DNA of 14,221 bases from WTFY01 sp964614915 (lineage in GTDB: Bacteria > Pseudomonadota > Gammaproteobacteria > UBA4575), in the NCBI GenBank assembly GCA_964614915.1, contig CAZTNC010000022.1, positions 1 through 14,221 on the forward strand. The letters run 5' to 3'. Of the stretch, positions 1-7,147 are shown one piece after another. The translations under genes were made by a program, and so were the position numbers. The first letter of the stretch is position 1; each line of letters starts with the position of its first letter. The notes beneath the pieces were generated by a model. It saw only the letters and a program-made list of their open reading frames with translations. It did not search any database and had not been told where the DNA came from.

Positions 1-2
1 AT

Positions 3-254
3 TTTGAGCTGCAACCCGTCATTCATGCAAATGTACACCCCACCCTACTGGATGTGCCTGACGGTCTCCGCTTCACCGGAATACTTAAGGAGTTTCCCCG
101 ATACGTTCGGTTCCGGCGATCTGGTGCGATGCACTGCCAGGCACCGGTACAGACTAACACAACTGCAGGCTGGCCACACAGTCCTGCCTGCACGGACTGC
201 CTGACAGCTAGTCCAGCTCCTGGCAAATGTATTGCCCGGGCTCCTGCGCATTGA
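3..254 (+). other. Open frame entering from the left edge; possible 3' end of a gene
   Basis: One plus-strand frame is open from the first bases of the window to a stop at 252-254. Its first 40 or so codons give a protein-like mix (HANVHPTLLDVPDGLRFTG), but the later part is rich in Pro, Ala, Thr and Cys, and its end overlaps the antisense lipoprotein gene. No family is recognised. It could be a true gene end from the left or a chance open frame. Around 179-199 there is a 6-bp stem (CAGTCC/GGACTG) with no following T-run, so it is not called a terminator. Nothing else is supported in the first 200 bases. Confidence 0.2.
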
Positions 255-462
255 GAAGCTCCACGATCTCATGGCACACGCTCCGACTGTCCGCCCAGCC
301 GTGGATGGTGGCGACGTGCTTCCAGTCCTGGGGATCGTAAGCACTTGACCTGTAGACCTTGACGGCACCTGCCCTTTGCTCTTTCGGGATGATGCCGCTG
401 TCGCAGCCAGCGAGCAGAGCGGCCAGTGCCATGCACACAACGATTCGGAATCCTGATTTCAT
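208..462 (-). CDS. Small lipoprotein, probably inner-membrane retained
   Basis: This 84-residue protein has a clear lipoprotein signal: a short basic start, a hydrophobic stretch and the lipobox LAGC with the lipidated cysteine at residue 20. The residue after it is Asp, which in enterobacteria makes the Lol system leave a lipoprotein in the inner membrane. The mature part is about 65 residues and contains two more cysteines (in SVCHEIVELL and QYICQELD) that could form a disulfide. The start is well supported by an AGGAGG ribosome site seven bases upstream of the ATG. The ATG overlaps the stop of the upstream zinc-ribbon gene by four bases (ATGA), so the two are likely translated together. 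Compact small lipoprotein genes of this kind are common in prophages; that origin is inference. Function unknown. Confidence 0.7.
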   Translation of the reverse strand: MKSGFRIVVCMALAALLAGCDSGIIPKEQRAGAVKVYRSSAYDPQDWKHVATIHGWADSRSVCHEIVELLNAQEPGQYICQELD

Positions 463-683
463 GGGGATTCCTCCTGTCGGTTTCGAGGCAGGGGCTGCAG
501 CCGATTGATCACGTGCTCAAGGGACTCTCGAATTTTAACCACGTCATCGACGGTGAGTTCAAGCGTGGACACGCGCAAGCCGCACTGCCTGCACTGGTAG
601 CGCCGCCACCGGACATAGAGATGGTGCCTGCGGGAGTCCGTGCAACGCATGGCGCGCTTGGGCTTGCAATTCGGGCAATGCAT
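459..683 (-). CDS. Small zinc-ribbon protein with NrdR-like N-terminus
   Basis: This 74-residue protein starts MHCPNC and has a second knuckle CRQCG near residues 35-39, with a DSR and basic residues between them. That spacing recalls the N-terminal zinc ribbon of NrdR-type regulators and small phage zinc-finger activators, but the ATP-cone domain of NrdR is absent, so it should not be called NrdR. The C-terminal half (VVKIRESLEHVINRLQPL) is predicted helical. It probably binds zinc and perhaps nucleic acid; the target is unknown. It lies three bases after the upstream Cys-rich gene and overlaps the downstream lipoprotein start by four bases, so the cluster reads as one operon. No strong ribosome site is visible, which fits translational coupling. 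Confidence 0.6.
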   Translation of the reverse strand: MHCPNCKPKRAMRCTDSRRHHLYVRWRRYQCRQCGLRVSTLELTVDDVVKIRESLEHVINRLQPLPRNRQEESP

Positions 684-686
684 CGG

Positions 687-902
687 TCAGCTGGTGTGAC
701 AGGCCTTCGAGCAGTAGCGGCAACCGTTGACCTGGCGACGATGCTGGCGGGCCATCCTCAAGGCGTCCCGGCATGTATAGCATTCCCCGACGTAGATGCG
801 GGCTGAGGGAGGCGGCATGTGTTCGCAACGGAACCTGTGCACCTCGTGATCCCCGTTCTCCTGGGGGAACTCATCCACAAAGTACCAGGCCTTACGCCGC
901 AT
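687..902 (-). CDS. Small Cys-rich protein with C-terminal zinc-knuckle motif
   Basis: This 71-residue protein has a central CYTC pair and a C-terminal CRYCSKAC motif, with several His residues, suggesting a small treble-clef or zinc-knuckle fold. The RYC-x3-C ending resembles the second finger of the tandem finger protein at 10231-10563 (HRYCTKVC), so the two may be distant relatives. The frame also allows a TTG start nine bases upstream (911), but the ATG at 902 is preferred. It is followed after three bases by the zinc-ribbon gene. An overlapping 26-residue frame lies just upstream. Function is not recognised; the packing suggests phage or plasmid origin. Confidence 0.5.
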   Translation of the reverse strand: MRRKAWYFVDEFPQENGDHEVHRFRCEHMPPPSARIYVGECYTCRDALRMARQHRRQVNGCRYCSKACHTS

Positions 903-972
903 ACGCCGCAATCCACAGGCATCGTTCTCCCTGCTGCCCAGTCCTTCCCATAATGATCCCTTCCTCGCTCAT
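892..972 (-). CDS. Possible 26-residue ORF coupled to neighbours
   Basis: This short frame (MSEEGIIMGRTGQQGERCLW, then IAAYAA) begins with an ATG that overlaps the stop of the upstream truncated frame (ATGA). Its stop overlaps the start region of the 71-residue Cys-rich gene. The double overlap matches the rest of the cluster and is the only reason to list it. It may instead be the N-terminus of the Cys-rich protein separated by a frameshift, since the two frames run into each other at 892-902. No homologue is recognised. Confidence 0.25.
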   Translation of the reverse strand: MSEEGIIMGRTGQQGERCLWIAAYAA

Positions 973-1122
973 GATAGCAGATTGGCCCTGCAGTTGTATG
1001 CCGAAAGCGTGCCCGAATCCGTGCGCTTCGGTATGTCGTTGCGGTGGATGATGTCCCGGAACAGCCCTTGTCTTTCCTCGATACGTTGTACTGCCTGCCC
1101 GGGCGCCTTGCAGAGATGGGGA
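969..1122 (-). pseudogene. C-terminal remnant of a gene cut by the mobile element
   Basis: On the minus strand a frame reads KAPGQAVQRIEERQGLFRD, then IIHRNDIPKRTDSGTLSAYN, and ends at a TGA at 969-971. The composition is protein-like, but there is no start codon: going upstream the frame meets a stop inside the 17-bp terminal repeat at 1123-1139. The simplest reading is that the element inserted into or next to this gene and only the last 45 or so codons survive. The stop overlaps the ATG of the next small frame. The family is not recognised. Confidence 0.35.
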
Positions 1123-1139
1123 GTGTCTCAGTTTGAAAT
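1123..1139 (+). repeat. 17-bp terminal-repeat-like sequence, copy 1
   Basis: GTGTCTCAGTTTGAAAT is identical to the reverse complement of 9726-9742. In both places it lies outside the start of gene A, about 100 bases upstream, and points into the cassette. It therefore probably marks the left end of the element. The matching right end is not visible in either copy. Confidence 0.6.
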
Positions 1140-1190
1140 CCTTGCCTGTTTTAGATTTCCGGGCTGGCAGTTAACCAGCAATTAACAATA

Positions 1191-1210
1191 GTGTAGTATT
1201 GGGGTTACAC
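1191..1210 (+). promoter_or_regulatory. Leader hairpin GTGTA-N10-TACAC upstream of gene A
   Basis: GTGTA (1191-1195) and TACAC (1206-1210) can pair. The same two arms, 12 bases apart, lie at 9663-9684 upstream of the other gene A. In both loci they are followed by a CTACA(A/G)CAAAGG stretch that includes the ribosome site. The loop sequence differs while the arms are kept, which hints at an operator or leader hairpin. The stem is short, so this is weak evidence. Confidence 0.3.
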
Positions 1211-1232
1211 CCTACAACAAAGGGGGTAGGTT

Positions 1233-1436
1233 ATGCCAAGGGGCCCTAACGGGGAGCGGCGACCTGCTGACGTGATCGGTTGTGCGGTAGCCGTTGCCAA
1301 GATCGCCACAGGCGAAACCAGTGAAACCGCATTGAAGTGTCCTGATCTCCATGCCAGGGGCGCAGCAGGGGGCAAGGTCCGGTACAAGAGATTGCCAAGA
1401 AAGCTGCGGAAGCCCGCTGGTCTCGGTGAAGCCTGA
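1233..1436 (+). CDS. Small basic conserved protein (gene A), C-terminus frameshifted
   Basis: The 67-residue frame starts MPRGPNGERRPADVIG and continues AVAKIATGE, the N-terminal signature of a widespread family of small proteobacterial proteins of unknown function (KRPxDVIGxAVxVxxIATGE). A GGGGG ribosome site precedes the ATG. Members of this family normally end in a basic EIAKKAAxARW helix. Here exactly that motif (EIAKKAAEARWSR, stop at 1427-1429) is present at 1388-1426 but in the -1 frame, so this frame reads KRLPRKLRKPAGLGEA instead. The ancestral stop would overlap the GTG start of gene B (GTGA). The gene is therefore probably a recently broken form, unless the ribosome shifts frame. 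The same offset is seen in the copy at 9323-9643. Confidence 0.5.
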   Translation: MPRGPNGERRPADVIGCAVAVAKIATGETSETALKCPDLHARGAAGGKVRYKRLPRKLRKPAGLGEA

Positions 1437-1602
1437 ACGGCCGTCACCCGCAAAAGAGTACCTGCGCCGCTATGAGCGAAGGGCAGTGATTGAGGGCACA
1501 CTGGTTTTGCTGGTTGGCGTTGTGATTGCCTTGCTTGCATTTGCAGCGGTGATCCTGTCCGTGTATTTCGCCATTACAGGCTTTATAACGCTGTTCAAAT
1601 GA
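1426..1602 (+). CDS. Single-TM small protein B, copy 1
   Basis: From a GTG at 1426 this encodes 58 residues: a strongly basic N-terminus (EYLRRYERR), one hydrophobic segment of about 28 residues (roughly 24-52), and the conserved ending SVYFAITGFITLFK. The start is chosen because the GTG overlaps the ancestral stop of gene A (GTGA) and gives the same length as the independent copy at 7810-7986. The stop overlaps the ATG of the methyltransferase remnant (TGATG). Against copies 2-4, residues 6-9 read PSPA where the others have V/I-T-R. The DNA shows a lost base before and a gained A after, a pair of compensating indels that keeps the frame. The charge pattern suggests an inner-membrane protein with the N-terminus inside. 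The family is not recognised. Confidence 0.6.
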   Translation: MKPERPSPAKEYLRRYERRAVIEGTLVLLVGVVIALLAFAAVILSVYFAITGFITLFK

Positions 1603-1755
1603 TGTCTGCCACCCTTCAACTCAAATCACAACTGCGCGGCACCCATTGGAAGCGCAGTGGCAGGCGCGGAGGTCAAAGACACTTGGACACTGCATGGCTT
1701 GACTTGCCGAAGCCAAGCACCCCGCACTAAACAGGGTTATCCATGCAGCCATGGT
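1602..1755 (+). pseudogene. Remnant of DNA methyltransferase M, copy 1
   Basis: The ATG at 1602-1604 begins ATGTCTGCC, exactly as the M fragment at 9323. The sequence then jumps to one matching codons from motif DPPFNS onward of the M gene at 13702 (compare 1610-1750 with about 13797-13957). About 30 codons between are missing. A further 16-bp deletion lies between two TGCATG repeats, and a 1-bp deletion follows, so the frame is destroyed. Similarity is lost near 1755, just before the TolC gene. It is non-functional. Confidence 0.75.
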
Positions 1756-1778
1756 GCCCTCCTCATTCACCTTGTTAA

Positions 1779-3170
1779 GTGCATAAGTGCGTCTTTTCAT
1801 GCCTCTGGGCTTTGGCGGTCTTGCTTGTCCCCATGGCGGGTTTGGCGCAGTTGGACGCTCCTCCCCCTAGCGTCATCAGCCTGACACTGGAAGACGCGGT
1901 CAGGCGAGCACTGGAATACAATCGATCCCTCATCAGCCAGCGCTCTGACCGGGAGGTGCAGAAGTTCTCGCTTGAGGTGTCCGAGGACCGGTGGACGCCC
2001 CAGTTTGCCGTGCGCCCTTTCGCCAGTACGGACCGGCAGGACCGCAGGGCGGGAGTGGGTGCCGAGACGAGCCTGCGCATTTTCACCGGCGGCCAGTTTG
2101 TTTTGCGCTGGGATGAAACTCTTTCGGACACCTCCGCCGATTCCGGATCTCAGACCCTCAGTTTTTCCCAGCCGCTGCTGAAAGGTGCCTGGCCTGGCAT
2201 TGAGACCGCATCGTTTCGCCAGGAACAAATCCAGGACCAGGTCTATGCCCTCGCCTTGCGCAAGGCGGTGGAAGATCTGATCGTTCAGGTATCCAGGTCG
2301 TACCGGGCGCTCATTGCGGCGAGACGCCAGGTAGAGATCGCAGAGACCGCACTGCGCCGTGCCGAGGAGCAGCTGCAGGCGACCTGGTCCCTGATTCACG
2401 CCGGGCGCGTGGCGCAGCGGGAAGCCGTGCGTTCCGAGACCACCCTTGCCAACCGCGAACTGGCACTGACCCAGGCACACAACCACCTGGACAGTACGAA
2501 CTTCGAGCTGATCGGTATTCTCGAACTGGACAGCACGATTCGGGTACACCCATTGGATGAACTGAAAGTCCAGTACCGGCCCGATGGACTGAACCCTGCA
2601 CTTGAGGAGGTGTTGCATCGACGCCCTGATTTCCTTCAAGCCAAGCTGCAGGTCGACACCGCTGAGATCGCCCTGGAGGTCGCACGCAACAATCTGCTGC
2701 CGGATTTGTCACTGGGGCTTGAGTGGAACCGCAACGATACCGGGCGAACCGACACCCAGGTGCGGGTCGATGCCGCCTTTCCCCTGACGGACCGGGTGGA
2801 CGATCTCGGCCATATGAGAGCGAAAACCGACTTGCGTCGGGCCGAGCGAAACCTGGCCGAACTGCGCGAGTCGATCGGCATCGAGGTACGCCAGACTGTG
2901 AATGATGTCGAGGTCGGGCTTCGGCTCACTGAACTGGCCCGCAGGGCGCGCGAACTTGCTGCAGAGAACCTGGTGGTAGAGAGGAAGAAATTCAGCCAAG
3001 GGCTGGCCTCTTCCTTTGAAGTGTCCGCAGCCGAGGACGAGCTGGTTCAGACAGAGCAGTCCGAGGTCACCACGATCATCAGCTATCTGGATGCGCTGAC
3101 CCGACTGGACCAGGTTTCGGGCAGGATGCTGGATCTCTGGGGAATCCGGATCGAGGGGGTTTCGCAGTGA
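1779..3170 (+). CDS. TolC-family outer membrane efflux channel
   Basis: This is a 463-residue outer membrane efflux protein, the exit duct of a tripartite pump. A signal peptide is visible (hydrophobic ALAVLLVPMAGLA, likely cleavage after Ala23), with no lipobox. The mature protein shows the two-fold repeat of the family: each half begins near a helical LxLEDAVRRALEYN- or LNPALEEVLHRRPD-like stretch (about residues 34-50 and 258-275) and continues in long Ala/Glu/Arg-rich helices. The length is normal. The GTG at 1779 is chosen because a stop lies at 1776-1778 and later starts would lose the signal. No good ribosome site or promoter is visible upstream, where the M remnant ends, so the original leader may have been replaced. 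It overlaps the next gene by four bases (GTGA). Confidence 0.9.
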   Translation: MHKCVFSCLWALAVLLVPMAGLAQLDAPPPSVISLTLEDAVRRALEYNRSLISQRSDREVQKFSLEVSEDRWTPQFAVRPFASTDRQDRRAGVGAETSLRIFTGGQFVLRWDETLSDTSADSGSQTLSFSQPLLKGAWPGIETASFRQEQIQDQVYALALRKAVEDLIVQVSRSYRALIAARRQVEIAETALRRAEEQLQATWSLIHAGRVAQREAVRSETTLANRELALTQAHNHLDSTNFELIGILELDSTIRVHPLDELKVQYRPDGLNPALEEVLHRRPDFLQAKLQVDTAEIALEVARNNLLPDLSLGLEWNRNDTGRTDTQVRVDAAFPLTDRVDDLGHMRAKTDLRRAERNLAELRESIGIEVRQTVNDVEVGLRLTELARRARELAAENLVVERKKFSQGLASSFEVSAAEDELVQTEQSEVTTIISYLDALTRLDQVSGRMLDLWGIRIEGVSQ

Positions 3171-4987
3171 AGCAGGACCACGACCCGAAGCTGTACCAAA
3201 CCCTCTTGGAAAACCTGTCGGATGGAGTAATGGTCATCAACTCCGACGGGCATGTCCAGATTGCCAATGATGCCCTCTGCCAGATGCTCGGATTCGATCC
3301 TGATGATGTTGAGGGGCGTCTCTTTGCAGAGCTCTTTATCATGTTCGAGGGGTTCGATGAATTCGTCGAATTCATCCTCGATGCAGTGATGCGCAAGCGT
3401 GGCAACGAGCAGCAGATCACAAGTGTCTGCATCGGCGAGGAACTCCGGTCCCTGTCCGTCACGACTTCGTATCTGACGACCACGTATGCGGACGAAAAGA
3501 AACTCTCCGCAGTCGTCGTCGTGGTGTCCGACATCACCGAAATCCAGGAGATGCGCGAAGTGGCCGAGAAGCAGTTGGGCGAGCTTCAAATTGCGCACCG
3601 TGATCTTGAAGACCAGAACATGCTGCTTTCCAAGATGTCGAAAACGATTCAAACGACGCGCACTGTGGCGGTTGTCTTCATACTCAGCGTGTTTCTTGCC
3701 CTCGGATTCTGGTATATCCAACCGCTGGACTTCGCGGGTCCCGATGCCACACCGGAACAACCTGCCGGTTTCCTCCCCGAGGATCCCGGAATGATGCAGA
3801 CGATGGTTGTGGAGGCCGAGGATTTCGATTCATCCATCATATTGCGGGGCCGACTCGCCCCGGGCCGCGTCGTGGAGATCGTCAGTCCGATCGAAAGCCA
3901 TGTGAGCACAGTGCGTGTGGTTCCAGGCCAGCGTGTATCGAAAGACGATCTGTTGGTGAGTCTCGATGCAGGCCAGCTCACTGCAGAATATCGGCAGATC
4001 CAGATCGACTACATCAAGGCGCATGACCGTCTCGCCCAGGTCGAAGACTGGGAAAACAGCGCGGAAATGGCACGTGCGCGACGAGCCCTGCGCCGAGCAA
4101 AGATGGGACTTGATGATTCACAGCAAAACCTCAAGCGGATTGCCTTTCTGCTGGAACAGGGGATCGTGCCAGCATCGGAGCATGAAGAGGCTCAACGGCA
4201 ACATCAAAACCGCCAGCTGGACTTCGAAGAAGCTGAGCGGGAGCTGGAGACTGTCAGGATGCAGGGCAGTGTCGAGGAGCAACGGGTGGTGAAACTGGAA
4301 GCGGAGAATGCAGAAAGCCGATTGCGCATGCACGAGGAGAAACTTGCACAGAGCAAAATCCTTGCACCGATTTCAGGAGTGGTCATGGCGGCGACCGGCG
4401 AGTCGGGGAAAAAGCCTCTTACACGTGGTCGCTCGCTTGTACAGGGAGAATTGTTGCTGAGCATCGCCGATTTCGAACGCCTCTCGGTCGAGACCCGGAT
4501 TGACGAGGCGAATGTAGGGAAAGTCCAGGCGGGCCAGAAGGCCAGGATTACCGGTCCCGGGTTCCCCGGCCTGCAGGTTGAAGGCTCTGTCACGTTCGTT
4601 TCATCACGGGCGAGCGCGGGTACCCAGATGCGAAATACTCCGCAATTTGATGTCACTGTTACTCTGGACAGACTCGAAGCGGAAGCCCTCAGCCGGGTGC
4701 GGGTCGGGATGTCTGCGCACGTCACGATTATCGTATACAGCCGGCCACAGGCTCTTCTCATCCCGTTGCACGCAGTGACCCAGTCGTCAGATGGGGCGCG
4801 GGTGCACATCGTCGATCCGAAGACCCAGGCCATCGAGCAGAGAATCGTCACCCTCGGCCTCACGACGCTGGATTCCGTTGAGGTGACAGAAGGGCTTTCT
4901 GCGGGTGAGCGCATCGCTCTGTTTGTTTCCGAGACCGGGGGACCGCACCAGGGTATGTTCCCTGGGCCGCCCGGCATGCTGCCATGA
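3167..4987 (+). CDS. PAS domain fused to MacA/HlyD-type periplasmic adaptor
   Basis: This 606-residue protein joins two parts normally found apart. Residues about 8-124 are a PAS sensor domain (LSDGVMVINSDGHVQIAN, ending VVVVSDITEIQEM). A helical, coiled-coil-like linker follows (about 125-160), then one TM helix (about 165-184). The periplasmic part is a membrane fusion protein: first half-lipoyl region near 234-266, a long alpha-hairpin (about 268-395), the second half-lipoyl SKILAPISGVV near 397, then beta-barrel and membrane-proximal regions, and a Gly/Pro/Met-rich tail. In MacA-type adaptors the TM anchor is preceded by only a few residues. Here a whole cytosolic sensor precedes it. The GTG start overlaps the TolC stop and the stop overlaps the ATPase ATG, so the fusion is part of the operon. 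PAS residues give no clue to the ligand. Confidence 0.9.
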   Translation: MKQDHDPKLYQTLLENLSDGVMVINSDGHVQIANDALCQMLGFDPDDVEGRLFAELFIMFEGFDEFVEFILDAVMRKRGNEQQITSVCIGEELRSLSVTTSYLTTTYADEKKLSAVVVVVSDITEIQEMREVAEKQLGELQIAHRDLEDQNMLLSKMSKTIQTTRTVAVVFILSVFLALGFWYIQPLDFAGPDATPEQPAGFLPEDPGMMQTMVVEAEDFDSSIILRGRLAPGRVVEIVSPIESHVSTVRVVPGQRVSKDDLLVSLDAGQLTAEYRQIQIDYIKAHDRLAQVEDWENSAEMARARRALRRAKMGLDDSQQNLKRIAFLLEQGIVPASEHEEAQRQHQNRQLDFEEAERELETVRMQGSVEEQRVVKLEAENAESRLRMHEEKLAQSKILAPISGVVMAATGESGKKPLTRGRSLVQGELLLSIADFERLSVETRIDEANVGKVQAGQKARITGPGFPGLQVEGSVTFVSSRASAGTQMRNTPQFDVTVTLDRLEAEALSRVRVGMSAHVTIIVYSRPQALLIPLHAVTQSSDGARVHIVDPKTQAIEQRIVTLGLTTLDSVEVTEGLSAGERIALFVSETGGPHQGMFPGPPGMLP

Positions 4988-5706
4988 AGACATCTCCGTG
5001 CATGTTGCATCTGGCGGACATCCGAAGGTCTTTCCAGGTCGGGCCGATCACGACGGAGGTTTTGCGGGGCCTTAGCCTGGAGGTAGAGGCGGGTAACCTG
5101 CTGTCGATCATGGGACCTTCTGGCAGCGGCAAGTCGACGCTCATGAACATCATTGGCCTGCTGGATCGCCCAACATCAGGCTCCTGTTTCCTCAACGGGC
5201 GCGATGTCTCCAGGCTTGGGGACGACGTGCTGTCGGCCTTGCGTAACCGGCATATCGGGTTTGTTTTCCAGTCATTCCACCTGCTGCCAAACCTGACGGC
5301 CCTCGAGAACGTTTGCCTGCCTCTGGTGTACCGGGGCACCGGAAGGGCGGAGATGAGGCGCCGGGGGCACGCGCTTCTGGAACAAGTTGACATGGGGGAC
5401 CGGATAGACCATCGCCCGGACCAGCTCTCTGGCGGGCAAAAGCAAAGAGTCGCAATTGCACGGGCACTGGTCGGAGAGCCTGCATTGCTGCTGGCTGATG
5501 AACCGACGGGGGCTCTGGACCCCGACATGGCCCACGAGGTGGTAGACCTGCTGCTACAGTTGAACGCGGAGCAGGGAATCACGGTCCTGATCATCACACA
5601 CGACCCGCTGATTGCGTGCCAGTGTGTCCGGCAGCTGCGCATTCAAGACGGGATGCTCATGGATGCAAAACATCCTGTCCCGGACACGGCTCCATCGCCA
5701 TCCTGA
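4984..5706 (+). CDS. MacB/LolD-type ABC transporter ATPase
   Basis: This 240-residue nucleotide-binding subunit powers the pump by ATP hydrolysis at the cytoplasmic face of the inner membrane. All motifs are intact: Walker A GPSGSGKST (44-52), Q-loop FVFQSFHLL (Gln96), signature LSGGQKQR (148-155), Walker B LLLADEPTGALD (168-179) and switch His206 in IITHD. The sequence type (RNRHIGFVFQSF, HRPDQLSGGQKQRVAIARAL) is that of the MacB, LolD and FtsE group. The ATG overlaps the adaptor stop by four bases. In MacB the ATPase and permease are one chain; here they are separate genes, as in many MacB-like operons. Confidence 0.92.
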   Translation: MKTSPCMLHLADIRRSFQVGPITTEVLRGLSLEVEAGNLLSIMGPSGSGKSTLMNIIGLLDRPTSGSCFLNGRDVSRLGDDVLSALRNRHIGFVFQSFHLLPNLTALENVCLPLVYRGTGRAEMRRRGHALLEQVDMGDRIDHRPDQLSGGQKQRVAIARALVGEPALLLADEPTGALDPDMAHEVVDLLLQLNAEQGITVLIITHDPLIACQCVRQLRIQDGMLMDAKHPVPDTAPSPS

Positions 5707-5745
5707 ATCAGGCTGGAAGATGCCAGGGAAATCGCAACTGCCCTC

Positions 5746-6972
5746 ATGATGCCGGACTCCATGCACAACGCAAGGCTTTTCCTGGTCCTGGCTGCCAATG
5801 CACGGGAAGCAGTCAGCAGCTTGTACAGGGCGCGGCTGCGCACGGTACTCGGCCTGGTCGGGATCATGATCGGGATCGCCTCGGTCATCGCCATGATTTC
5901 GGCCGGAGAAATTGCCAAGGAGCAGGCCCGCAAGGAGTTCGAGGCCCTGGGCACCGACATCATGCTCATCCGCAAGTCGACCCAGATCTCAAGTTCCGAA
6001 GCCCAAGCGGCAGCCATCCGCCTGACGGATGCCGTGGCACTGGTGGAAGTGCCATCGATATCGAAGGCAGCCCCCAGAATCCAGGGACACGGCGAATTCT
6101 ACCATGGGGGGAGAAAGGTCGGGCACGGAACCATACAAGGGGTCACGGCCGCCTTTTCGGATATCAACAAGTTCTCCCTTGCAAACGGCCGGTTTGTCTC
6201 GGATTTCGATATTGACCGCCACTTTTGCGTGATCGGTGCAAGCATCGCATCCTCGATGCGCCAGAACGGGGCAGACCGGCTGGTGGGCGAGATCATCGGG
6301 GTGAACGACATGCTCTGCACCATTGTCGGCGTACTCGCCTATCAGACAGAAAATTATGCGCTGCCCATCCAGGTACAGGCAAACGAAGCAGTCTTCGTGC
6401 CGATCACCACCTCCAGACAGGTCGTTACCCACCCGGAGATCAATGCGATCATTGCCCGCTCGCGTGCAGACACCCGTCAGGCGGTTGCGGATGTCCGGTC
6501 ATTCTTTCGCAGCCGGATACCCGGGCTCGAACTTGACATTCTCACCGCCAAGGAACTGATCGCACAAATGGAAGCTCAGATGGGAATTTTCACCCTGTTG
6601 CTGGGGGCCATCGGCAGCATTGCACTCATTGTCGGTGGAATCGGTGTCATGAACATCATGCTGGTGTCCGTCGCTGAGCGACGTCGGGAAATCGCCATCC
6701 GGAGAGCACTTGGTGCCCGGCGCCAGGACATCCAAAGCCAGTTCCTCATCGAATCCGTCATTTTGACCATGGCGGGCGGCGTACTCGGCATCCTACTCGG
6801 CCTACTGGTTACCTGGGGAATCTGCCAGTACACGGGCTGGGAGTTCCTCATTTCAGGCCTGTCCGTGACCAGCGGCGCAGGGACCGCCATCGGGGCGGGT
6901 CTGTTCTTCGGGTTCCAGCCCGCACGCAACGCTGCGCAACTCGACCCCATCGCCGGACTCCAGGGCGAATAA
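5746..6972 (+). CDS. MacB/FtsX-type ABC permease
   Basis: This 408-residue inner membrane subunit has the four-helix layout of MacB permeases: TM1 at about 31-53 (RTVLGLVGIMIGIASVIAMI), a large periplasmic region of about 220 residues, then TM2 (about 282-306), TM3 (336-360) and TM4 (373-392). The signature after TM2, SVAERRREIAIRRALGARR, and the ending PARNAAQLDPIAGLQGE are typical. In this family ATP hydrolysis moves the periplasmic domain to push substrates from the adaptor into TolC (mechanotransmission). It follows the ATPase by 39 bases. The start is not settled: ATGs lie at 5746, 5749 and 5761, and the only purine-rich site (AGGGAAA) is about 15 bases before the first. No clear terminator follows; a weak CCAGCTG/CAGCTGG pair lies at 6984-7028. 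Confidence 0.9.
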   Translation: MMPDSMHNARLFLVLAANAREAVSSLYRARLRTVLGLVGIMIGIASVIAMISAGEIAKEQARKEFEALGTDIMLIRKSTQISSSEAQAAAIRLTDAVALVEVPSISKAAPRIQGHGEFYHGGRKVGHGTIQGVTAAFSDINKFSLANGRFVSDFDIDRHFCVIGASIASSMRQNGADRLVGEIIGVNDMLCTIVGVLAYQTENYALPIQVQANEAVFVPITTSRQVVTHPEINAIIARSRADTRQAVADVRSFFRSRIPGLELDILTAKELIAQMEAQMGIFTLLLGAIGSIALIVGGIGVMNIMLVSVAERRREIAIRRALGARRQDIQSQFLIESVILTMAGGVLGILLGLLVTWGICQYTGWEFLISGLSVTSGAGTAIGAGLFFGFQPARNAAQLDPIAGLQGE

Positions 6973-7117
6973 GCCTATATCAGCCAGCTGGAGAAGCCTG
7001 AGATTGCACCTTCTTGGCCAGCAGCTGGATGGTTTACAAATTCACCTCCAGTTAGGTGCCGTATACTAAACTGGATTCAACGGACAGACCGGAAAGGCCT
7101 GCCCCTCAGAATGGGAA

Positions 7118-7147
7118 ACGGGTCCCGGATTCTACCCGGATACCCGT
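7118..7147 (-). terminator. Hairpin directly after the Calx-beta-like gene
   Basis: ACGGGT (7118-7123) pairs with ACCCGT (7142-7147), and CCGG (7125-7128) with CCGG (7136-7139), leaving a 7-base loop and small bulge. It begins at the very base after the stop of the minus-strand gene. On that strand it is followed by TTTCCCATTCT, a poor but present T-rich tail. It probably ends that transcript and may also stop readthrough from the efflux operon on the other strand. Confidence 0.45.

Larger units (their letters stand above)
1123..1755 (+). mobile_element. Decayed A-B-M cassette, copy 1
   Basis: The unit starts at the 17-bp sequence GTGTCTCAGTTTGAAAT, which recurs inverted at 9726-9742 in front of the other A-B-M cassette. 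It then holds a leader with GGCAGTTAACC, gene A (1233-1436), gene B (1426-1602) and a deletion-ridden remnant of methyltransferase M (1602 to about 1755). Similarity to the other M copies fades around 1755, 24 bases before the TolC gene. No right-hand terminal repeat is visible, so the right boundary is approximate. No transposase lies inside; a non-autonomous relative of the IS1595-family element at 12718 is inferred. Confidence 0.55.

Noticed and set aside
1797..2639. Minus-strand open frame of 280 codons inside the TolC gene
   Set aside because: The TolC-family frame is complete with signal peptide and repeats; the antisense frame has no features of its own.
6984..7028. CCAGCTG/CAGCTGG pair after the efflux operon as a terminator
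   Set aside because: Each arm is nearly a palindrome by itself, the loop is long and no T-run follows.
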